From Lachnospiraceae bacterium UBA4317 (GTDB lineage: Bacteria > Bacillota_A > Clostridia > Lachnospirales > Lachnospiraceae), in contig DGUF01000061.1 of the NCBI GenBank assembly GCA_002394525.1, positions 2,374-7,613 on the forward strand: a stretch of DNA of 5,240 bases. The letters run 5' to 3'. Position 1 is the first letter of the stretch; each line of letters starts with the position of its first letter. Positions 1 through 4,144 of this stretch are shown here, one piece after another. The position numbers and the translations under genes were made by a program. The notes below the pieces were generated by a model. It was not told the DNA's origin, did no database searches, and saw only the letters and a list, made by a program, of their open reading frames with translations.

Positions 1-24
1 TGGGTTCGATTCCCGTACGAGCTG
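1..24 (+). tRNA. tRNA 3' end (partial, identity undetermined)
   Basis: The window opens inside a tRNA gene. Bases 1-4 (TGGG), the 7-base loop TTCGATT (5-11) and bases 12-16 (CCCGT) form a T arm with the conserved TTC-A pattern. Bases 17-23 (ACGAGCT) are then the 3' acceptor strand and G24 the discriminator. The acceptor 5' strand would have to read AGCTCGT and lies outside the window. The 3' CCA is not encoded, since the next bases are CTT, so it would be added by the CCA-adding enzyme. The anticodon is missing, so the amino acid cannot be named. An A1-U72 pair with G73 occurs in bacterial tRNA-Trp, but that alone does not identify it. Confidence 0.85.
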
Positions 25-30
25 CTTAAA

Positions 31-58
31 AGAAGACGACTAGGGTCGTCTTTTTTTT
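31..58 (+). terminator. Intrinsic terminator of the tRNA transcript
   Basis: A perfect 8-bp stem, AAGACGAC (33-40) with GTCGTCTT (45-52), closes a 4-base loop TAGG. It runs into an 8-base T tract (51-58) and is preceded by an A-rich stretch. It sits 8 bases after the tRNA 3' end and probably ends that transcript, insulating the araC gene downstream. Confidence 0.92.
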
Positions 59-116
59 GTCCTGATTTTTTGCACGACGTATATTCCCCTGGTGTATGTC
101 ACATTTAAACATAAAC

Positions 117-125
117 TGCTAGTAT
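117..125 (+). promoter_or_regulatory. Candidate extended -10 promoter for the AraC-family gene
   Basis: TGCTAGTAT carries an extended -10 dinucleotide (TG at 117-118) one base before a 4/6 match to TATAAT (TAGTAT, 120-125). There is no convincing -35 box 16-18 bases upstream. The surrounding gap (59-203) is strongly AT-rich and other weak -10-like hexamers exist, for example TAAAAT at 156-161. The region must hold a promoter, because the terminator at 31-58 lies upstream, but the exact site is uncertain. Confidence 0.3.
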
Positions 126-179
126 TTTTCCATTCAATTGTCCATTTGCAAATATTAAAATTAACAAATCTGAACGGTT

Positions 180-203
180 GGTTAATTTCTGGGATGATTA
201 ACC
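180..203 (+). promoter_or_regulatory. Perfect 7-bp inverted repeat abutting the araC ribosome binding site
   Basis: GGTTAAT (180-186) and ATTAACC (197-203) are perfect inverted repeats with 10 bases between them. The right arm ends one base before the GGGGAGG ribosome binding site (204-210). It could be an operator, for autoregulation or another repressor, or an mRNA hairpin affecting ribosome access. The sequence shows only the symmetry. Confidence 0.45.
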
Positions 204-210
204 GGGGAGG
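204..210 (+). promoter_or_regulatory. Ribosome binding site fixing the araC start at 216
   Basis: GGGGAGG ends 5 bases before ATG 216. An in-frame GTG at 210 overlaps this site and so cannot be the start it serves. Confidence 0.8.
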
Positions 211-215
211 TGGAA

Positions 216-1130
216 ATGCCCAAGAAAAAGAAGCAGGAATTTACAGGGTATACAGAAAACGCGCAGTACAGATGCCTTGAAAACCTGCAGCATATGTCAG
301 TCACGCTGTATCTGGCATACTGCGGATGGGAAAAGACAGAGCCGCTGCAGGCCTTCGGCCCGCTGGAACGCAAAAATCACGTGTTCCACTTTGTTCTATC
401 GGGGAAGGGACGCTTCCGGGCGGCCGGAAAGGAATGGGAGCTGACAAAGGGAGATATCTTTTATATTCCTCCGGGCGTCAGCAATGAATATATAGCAGAT
501 GAAAACGATCCCTGGGAATATGTGTGGGTCGGCTACGGCGGGATCTGGGCCGAGGAGTTTTCGGAAGCGGCAGGATTTTCAAATGATGCATTTGTCAGGA
601 GGACAGACCGGTCTGAGGAAATCTCCCGGCTGATCCTTGGAATGCTGGGCGCGCGGTCCCTCTCCATGTCCGATGCCCTGCACAGGGAGTCCTGTCTGCT
701 GGAGGTTTTTTCCCTGCTGATCCGGGAACAGGGATCCGGGGATTCGGTCATCCAGTCAGAGGATCCCGATTTTGTGCAGCAGGCTCTGGATTATATCACC
801 CAGCACTTTGACAAAAATATCAGGATCTCCAGTCTGGCCTCTCATCTGGGCGTGAGCCGGAGCTACCTGAGCAGCAGCTTCAAAAAGGCAATCGGCTGTT
901 CCCCCCAGAACTATATCCTCAACCTCAGGATGGAGCGGGCCAACAGCCTCCTCCGCAATACGACCCTTCCGGTCAACAATGTGTCCTGTCTGGTGGGCTA
1001 TGAGGACCAGCTGGCCTTCTCCAAGATCTTTAAGCAGTATTACGGGATCAGCCCCAGCGAATTCCGCAAGAATGGTCAGGAGATCCGTGTTTATAATAAG
1101 AAGGGGGATTTTGATAATTCCGACCTCTGA
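216..1130 (+). CDS. AraC-family transcriptional regulator, MsmR-like sugar-type
   Basis: This is a 304-residue cytoplasmic DNA-binding regulator of usual AraC/XylS length. An N-terminal cupin-like effector domain spans about residues 45-115. It includes GPLERKNHVFHFVLSGKGRF (48-67), the turn GDIFYIPPG (79-87) and DPWEYVWVGY (98-107), a pattern seen in MsmR-type regulators of sugar uptake and glycosidase genes. A linker helix region follows, then two helix-turn-helix motifs: about 203-226 (LASHLGVSRSYLSSSFKKAIG) and about 252-275 (VSCLVGYEDQLAFSKIFKQYYG). The C-terminal family signature ends GISPSEFR (277-284). The start is ATG 216, chosen from its ribosome binding site. No transporter or glycosidase gene lies beside it in the window, so its targets are unknown and a sugar ligand is only inferred from family resemblance. 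No GC-rich terminator follows the stop codon, so transcripts may run into the rimP leader. Confidence 0.93.
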   Translation: MPKKKKQEFTGYTENAQYRCLENLQHMSVTLYLAYCGWEKTEPLQAFGPLERKNHVFHFVLSGKGRFRAAGKEWELTKGDIFYIPPGVSNEYIADENDPWEYVWVGYGGIWAEEFSEAAGFSNDAFVRRTDRSEEISRLILGMLGARSLSMSDALHRESCLLEVFSLLIREQGSGDSVIQSEDPDFVQQALDYITQHFDKNIRISSLASHLGVSRSYLSSSFKKAIGCSPQNYILNLRMERANSLLRNTTLPVNNVSCLVGYEDQLAFSKIFKQYYGISPSEFRKNGQEIRVYNKKGDFDNSDL

Positions 1131-1163
1131 GGATTTTGTGAAATATTAGACTTGCATTTTGAC

Positions 1164-1192
1164 TTGACATGTGCTAATGTAACAGATGTTAT
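1164..1192 (+). promoter_or_regulatory. Sigma-A-type promoter of the rimP-nusA-infB operon
   Basis: A perfect TTGACA -35 box (1164-1169) lies 17 bases upstream of TGTTAT (1187-1192), a 4/6 match to TATAAT. This predicts a start near 1199 and a leader of about 135 bases before rimP. A weaker overlapping alternative is TTGCAT (1152-1157), 17 bases from TAATGT (1175-1180), the latter preceded by an extended TG at 1172-1173. Being the only strong -35 match in the gap, the first is preferred. Confidence 0.7.
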
Positions 1193-1234
1193 TTAACATT
1201 TAATAAAATTTAATAAATTATTAAATGTTAAATA
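1190..1234 (+). repeat. Perfect 17-bp inverted repeat over the operon promoter -10 and start site
   Basis: TATTTAACATTTAATAA (1190-1206) is exactly repeated in inverse as TTATTAAATGTTAAATA (1218-1234) around an 11-base centre. The element contains almost only A and T. Two tandem 10-base units TTTAATAAAA and TTTAATAAAT (1199-1218) cover its middle. The left arm overlaps the -10 box and the predicted transcription start, so it fits a protein-binding or DNA-structure element better than an RNA hairpin made by this promoter. Transcripts running through from araC could fold it. It has no G/C clamp and no T tract, so it is not a terminator. Confidence 0.75.
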
Positions 1235-1236
1235 TT

Positions 1237-1261
1237 AAGCTGTACATTAAAATGCAGGCTT
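1237..1261 (+). promoter_or_regulatory. Candidate upstream leader hairpin and anti-terminator strand
   Basis: AAGC (1237-1240) can pair with GCTT (1258-1261). Past a bulged G1257, TGTA (1241-1244) can pair with TGCA (1253-1256), including one G-U pair. The downstream strand contains TGCAGGC (1253-1259), the exact reverse complement of GCCTGCA (1300-1306) in the terminator loop. Two further G-U pairs could extend that helix to 1261/1298. The same strand can thus either close its own hairpin or pair with the terminator. Folding has not been computed. Confidence 0.4.
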
Positions 1262-1290
1262 CATTATTGATAATTATATATGGTTTTATA

Positions 1291-1323
1291 AAAAAGTGGG
1301 CCTGCAAGTCCACTTTTTGTTTT
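1291..1323 (+). terminator. Leader intrinsic terminator (attenuator) before rimP
   Basis: AAAAAGTGG (1291-1299) pairs perfectly with CCACTTTTT (1310-1318), extended inward by a G1300-T1309 wobble pair. The loop is CCTGCAAG (1301-1308) and the T-rich tail TTTTTGTTTT runs over 1314-1323. This is a standard intrinsic terminator. It lies between the operon promoter and the rimP ATG, with too little room for another promoter after it, so transcription of the whole operon must pass through it. Regulated read-through is therefore likely. In B. subtilis, NusA is reported to control its own operon through a NusA-stimulated terminator in the leader, and the same logic could apply here. It would also catch transcripts coming from araC. 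Confidence 0.8.
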
Positions 1324-1333
1324 GTGAGAGAAG

Positions 1334-1933
1334 ATGAAAGAAAAACAGACGCGCGGTTCCGGCAGGCAGCGGATCGAAGAGCAGGCGGAAAACATCGCCG
1401 CTCCGATCGCGGAGGAGGCCGGCACCCATATTTATGATGTGGAATATGTCCGGGAAGGTCAGGAGTATTTTCTCAATGTCTATATCGACAAGGAGGGCGG
1501 TGTCACGATCGGCGATTGCGAGAATGTGAGCCGCGTCCTGTCCGATGAGCTTGACCGCGCGGACTTTATCCGCGATCCCTACACCCTGATCGTTTCCAGT
1601 CCCGGACTTGGAAGGGCGCTGACAAAGGACAGACACCTGCAGCAGAGCATCGGACAGGATGTGGAGATCCATCTCTATAAGCCCTATCCGGATTATGGCA
1701 CAAAGGATCTGAGGGGAGAGCTGACCGGCTTTGACGACAGCTCCCTGATCATTCTGGCTGACCCGCCCGCGCCTGATCCCGGAAAGGGCAAAGGAAAGGG
1801 CAAAAAGAAGGGGTCCGCGAAAAAGAATGAAGAGGGCCCTGCAGAGCCGCAGATTCCCGCGCAGGGTGAGCGCGGCAGGTTGAGTGTGGAGCGCAGCAGC
1901 ATCGCGTCCGTAAGGCTGGCGTTTGATTTCTGA
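1334..1933 (+). CDS. rimP: Ribosome maturation factor RimP
   Basis: RimP binds free 30S subunits and assists their late maturation. The 199-residue product has the family N-terminal alpha/beta domain (about 11-85), with DVEYVREGQEYFLNVYIDKE (35-54), followed by the hallmark SSPGLGRAL (88-96). The C-terminal SH3-like domain includes RGELTGFD (127-134) and ends SIASVRLAFDF (189-199). Family members are usually about 150-160 residues. The excess is a low-complexity Pro/Gly/Lys stretch, about 144-183, between two strands of the C-terminal domain, with eight lysines in residues 151-164. An in-frame TGA at 1325-1327 makes ATG 1334 the first possible ATG. Its ribosome binding site is weak (GAGAG at 1326-1330, 3 bases away), and the start lies only 10 bases after the leader terminator. 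It is first in the operon, with nusA 54 bases downstream. Confidence 0.95.
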   Translation: MKEKQTRGSGRQRIEEQAENIAAPIAEEAGTHIYDVEYVREGQEYFLNVYIDKEGGVTIGDCENVSRVLSDELDRADFIRDPYTLIVSSPGLGRALTKDRHLQQSIGQDVEIHLYKPYPDYGTKDLRGELTGFDDSSLIILADPPAPDPGKGKGKGKKKGSAKKNEEGPAEPQIPAQGERGRLSVERSSIASVRLAFDF

Positions 1934-1987
1934 ATGACTAATGGATAACGGCAGCCTCGAGGCCGCACTGTAAAAAAAGGAGACAGC

Positions 1988-3355
1988 ATGAACACTGAGT
2001 TGAAAGAGGCGATCCTCGCCCTGGAAAAGGAAAAGAACATAAGCAGTGAGACGCTTTTCGAAGCAATCGAAAACGCCCTGATGACTGCCTGCAAGAGCCA
2101 CTTCGGCAAGGCGGAGAACATCCGGGTGGAGATTGACAGGGATTCCTTCGATTATGCCTGCTTCGCGGAGAAGACAGTCGTCGAGACGCCGGAGGATGTC
2201 GAGGACAGCGTAGAGCAGATCGCTCTGGAGGACGCGGTAAAGATCAGCGCCAATGCCCAGGTCGGGGATGTCGTCAGGGTCGATATCGACAGCAAGGATT
2301 TCGGCCGGATTGCGACCCAGATCGCCAAGAACGTGATCATGCAGAAGATCCGCGAGGAAGAACGCAGTGTCATCTATGACTACTATATTGAAAAGCAGCG
2401 CGATATCATCACCGGTATCGTTCAGAGAAATATAGGCCGCAATATCAGCGTCAATCTGGGACGGGCCGACGGAATGCTCAACGAAAAGGAGCAGGTGCCG
2501 GGCGAGAAGCTCAAGCCCACTGACCGCATCAAGGTCTTTGTCCTGGAGGTCCGCACGACCAACCGGGGCCCCAGGATCCTGGTCAGCCGCACCCATCCCG
2601 ACCTGGTCCGCCGCCTCTTCGAGCAGGAGGTCGCCGAGGTCCGGGACGGCGTCATCGAGATCATGAGCATCGCCCGTGAGCCCGGGAGCCGCACCAAGAT
2701 CGCGGTCCGCTCCAACGATCCCAATGTGGATCCGATCGGCGCCTGCGTCGGCAACAACGGCGCCCGCGTCAACAATATCGTCGATGAGCTCCGCGGGGAA
2801 AAGATCGACATCGTGGTCTGGGACGAGAACCCCGGCAATTTCATTCAGAACGCCCTGTCCCCCGCCAATGTCGTCGCCGTGTTTGCGGATCCCGAGGAGA
2901 AGTCGGCCAAGGTCGTCGTGCCGGATTATCAGCTCTCCCTCGCGATCGGCAAGGAGGGCCAGAACGCCAGACTGGCGGCCCGCCTGACAGGCTACAAGAT
3001 CGATATCAAAAACGAGACCCAGGCCAGAGATGCCGTCGGCTTCCGCTACGAAGACTACCTCGATCAGGATGACGAGGAGGATTACGACGAGGACTACTAC
3101 GAGGATTACGAGGACGGCGCTGAGTCCGCGGAGGAGACAGACGAGGGTCTGAACGGCGCAGAAGAGACCGCGGCTGCTGATGCCGCGCAGGAAGACGGCG
3201 CTGAAGAGGTCACTGCCGCTGAGGCGGACCAGGAAGACGGTGCTGAGGAAGCGGAAGAGACAGCCGCTGAGGACCCGGAAGCTGAAGAGGCTGCGGAGGA
3301 AGCCGGAGAGGACTCCGGAGCTGACGAAGCCGGCCTGAAAGCAGATGAGCTGTGA
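1988..3355 (+). CDS. nusA: Transcription termination/antitermination protein NusA
   Basis: NusA binds RNA polymerase near the RNA exit channel, promotes hairpin-dependent pausing and termination, and takes part in antitermination complexes. Domains in this 455-residue protein: an RNA-polymerase-binding N-terminal domain (about 1-130, beginning MNTELKEAILALEKEKNIS), an S1 domain (about 134-200, with GIVQRNIGRNISVNLG and ending RILVSRTHP), KH1 (about 228-298, with VGNNGARVNNIVDEL at 254-268) and KH2 (about 300-345, with AIGKEGQNARLAARLTGYKI). This matches the Bacillus-type core, which ends near residue 350-370. The extra C-terminal tail of about 100 residues is highly acidic. It is not an E. 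coli AR1/AR2 repeat, since it has no folded-domain pattern. ATG 1988 follows an AGGAG site (1978-1982) at 5 bases spacing. Its dosage may feed back on the leader terminator upstream of rimP. Confidence 0.97.
   Translation: MNTELKEAILALEKEKNISSETLFEAIENALMTACKSHFGKAENIRVEIDRDSFDYACFAEKTVVETPEDVEDSVEQIALEDAVKISANAQVGDVVRVDIDSKDFGRIATQIAKNVIMQKIREEERSVIYDYYIEKQRDIITGIVQRNIGRNISVNLGRADGMLNEKEQVPGEKLKPTDRIKVFVLEVRTTNRGPRILVSRTHPDLVRRLFEQEVAEVRDGVIEIMSIAREPGSRTKIAVRSNDPNVDPIGACVGNNGARVNNIVDELRGEKIDIVVWDENPGNFIQNALSPANVVAVFADPEEKSAKVVVPDYQLSLAIGKEGQNARLAARLTGYKIDIKNETQARDAVGFRYEDYLDQDDEEDYDEDYYEDYEDGAESAEETDEGLNGAEETAAADAAQEDGAEEVTAAEADQEDGAEEAEETAAEDPEAEEAAEEAGEDSGADEAGLKADEL
3050..3352 (+). repeat. 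Acidic low-complexity tail of NusA with short internal repeats
   Basis: Residues 355-455 hold 48 Asp/Glu and one basic residue (K451), with the rest mostly Ala, Gly, Thr and Tyr. The first part is Asp/Tyr-rich (DEEDYDEDYYEDYED, about 362-376). The later part is Ala/Glu-rich with QEDGAEE repeated at 401-407 and 415-421, a 14-residue period coded at 3188-3208 and 3230-3250. The tail is probably disordered. Confidence 0.8.
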
Positions 3356-3405
3356 TCCTTAAGAGGGTTAAGAGCTAAGTAATGCTGACGATACAGCACT
3401 TGTAA

Positions 3406-3410
3406 TGGAG
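3406..3410 (+). promoter_or_regulatory. Ribosome binding site fixing the rnpM start at 3420
   Basis: TGGAG lies 9 bases before ATG 3420. The in-frame ATG at 3405 overlaps this site and has no purine-rich site of its own upstream, so it would add only MENTL and is disfavoured. Confidence 0.65.
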
Positions 3411-3419
3411 AACACTTTG

Positions 3420-3692
3420 ATGCCAAAAAAAATCCCGATGCGGACCTGCGTCGGCTGCGGAACTGTAAAACCCAAAAAAGAGCTCGTCAGGATCGTGCTG
3501 ACTGAGGAGGGGACTCTCCTGGTCGACCGCACGGGGAGGGCGAACGGGCGCGGAGCCTATCTCTGCGACGACCCGGAATGCCTTCAGCGGGCCGTCAAAA
3601 GAAAGAGCCTGAACAAGGCTTTCCGCACACAGGTCCCCGGTGAAGCTTATGACCGTCTGCTGACGGAGATGGGAGGGGAACATGCAGGATAA
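3420..3692 (+). CDS. rnpM: RNase P modulator RnpM (YlxR, DUF448 family)
   Basis: The 90-residue product belongs to the YlxR/DUF448 family. B. subtilis YlxR binds the RNase P RNA, modulates its activity in vitro and was renamed RnpM. Family signatures are present: RTCVGCG (8-14), KKELVRIV (19-26) and GRGAYLCDDPEC (43-54), then basic KRKSLNKAFR (60-69). C10, C13, C49 and C54 form a CxxC plus CxxxxC pattern. Length is normal for the family. The gene follows nusA by 64 bases, with no clear terminator between, and overlaps ylxQ by 11 bases, which suggests translational coupling. Function here is inferred from the family. Confidence 0.93.
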   Translation: MPKKIPMRTCVGCGTVKPKKELVRIVLTEEGTLLVDRTGRANGRGAYLCDDPECLQRAVKRKSLNKAFRTQVPGEAYDRLLTEMGGEHAG

Positions 3693-4065
3693 GATCCTAT
3701 CCCTCCTGGGACTGGCGTCCAGAGCCGGCAGGGTCGCGGCGGGAGGGTTTTCCGCGGAGGAGGCCGTCCGGGGCAGAAAGGCCCGGCTGCTGATTCTAGC
3801 GGAGGATACACAGACCAACACGGCAAAGAAGTTTAATGATAAATGCAGCTACTACAAAGTTCCGATTCTGACTTACGGAACCAAAGAGACACTCGGACAT
3901 GCGCTCGGCAAGGAGGCGCGGGCCTGCGTGGCAGTTACGGACCGGGGCTTCGCGAAGAGCATTCTGGAAAAGGCTCAGGAAGCAGGTCTGCAGGTCCTGG
4001 TGCCGCCCGACCGCGGCATGGACTCGTCCAGAGCGGCTCCGGATGGAGCGGAGTCCGGAGACTGA
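3682..4065 (+). CDS. ylxQ: YlxQ, ribosomal L7Ae-like kink-turn RNA-binding protein
   Basis: This 127-residue protein is of the L7Ae/L30e/S12e/Gadd45 family. B. subtilis YlxQ and its paralogue YbxF bind kink-turn RNA, but the cellular target of YlxQ is not settled. Visible signatures are ILSLLGLASRAGRVAAGG (5-22), the RNA-contact segment LLILAEDTQTNTAKKF (36-51), then VPILTYGTKETLGHALG (60-76) and a typical AVTDRGFAKSIL (84-95). Most family members are near 100 residues, and the last 20 here (108-127) are a polar, probably disordered tail. The start ATG 3682 follows GGAGG (3672-3676) at 5 bases and lies inside the end of rnpM. A GC-rich hairpin spans the stop codon. Confidence 0.93.
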   Translation: MQDKILSLLGLASRAGRVAAGGFSAEEAVRGRKARLLILAEDTQTNTAKKFNDKCSYYKVPILTYGTKETLGHALGKEARACVAVTDRGFAKSILEKAQEAGLQVLVPPDRGMDSSRAAPDGAESGD

Positions 4066-4099
4066 CCTCCGGAGACATTAAATATCAGAGAATATTTAA
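4054..4099 (+). promoter_or_regulatory. Two adjacent hairpins at the ylxQ-infB junction
   Basis: TCCGGAG (4054-4060) pairs with CTCCGGA (4067-4073) around loop ACTGAC, which contains the ylxQ stop codon. TTAAATAT (4078-4085) then pairs with ATATTTAA (4092-4099) around CAGAGA. Neither is followed by a T tract, so these are not intrinsic terminators. They may set mRNA processing or stability, or infB translation. No role can be assigned from sequence. Confidence 0.5.
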
Positions 4100-4127
4100 C
4101 AAAAGATCGAGTGTGGAAAGTATATTG

Positions 4128-4133
4128 AGGAGG
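4128..4133 (+). promoter_or_regulatory. Ribosome binding site for infB
   Basis: AGGAGG is a full consensus site. The first usable in-frame initiation codon after it is TTG 4145, 11 bases downstream, a slightly long spacing. No ATG or GTG lies in range in this frame, and the upstream in-frame stop is TAA 4097-4099. Confidence 0.7.
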
Positions 4134-4144
4134 GCGCAGTCAAG

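Noticed and set aside
1..60. tRNA end as an integration (att) site
   Set aside because: No integrase, no repeated tRNA-end sequence and no mobile-element gene is seen in the window.
92..280. Small plus-strand open frame before and into araC
   Set aside because: It starts at GTG in AT-rich DNA without a ribosome binding site and overlaps the start of the clear AraC gene in another frame.
1267..1292. TTGATA (1267-1272) and TATAAA (1287-1292) as a second rimP promoter
   Set aside because: Spacing is only 14 bases, too short for a sigma-A promoter. A start there would lie inside the terminator hairpin.
1949..1965. Palindrome GCCTCGAGGC with CGGC/GCCG flanks in the rimP-nusA gap
   Set aside because: The best hairpin has only a short stem and no T tract, and 10-base palindromes are common in GC-rich DNA. 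No function can be supported.
1286..2596. Long minus-strand open frame (436 residues) opposite rimP and nusA
   Set aside because: It overlaps two certain genes on the other strand and shows no recognisable domain or supporting ribosome site. It is a codon-bias shadow.
3377..3401. TGCTG/CAGCA hairpin between nusA and rnpM
   Set aside because: The 5-bp stem with a bulge and no T tract is too weak to call a regulatory element or terminator.
4054..4073. GC-rich hairpin after ylxQ as an operon terminator
   Set aside because: No T tract follows, the stem includes the end of the ylxQ coding sequence, and infB belongs to the same conserved operon.
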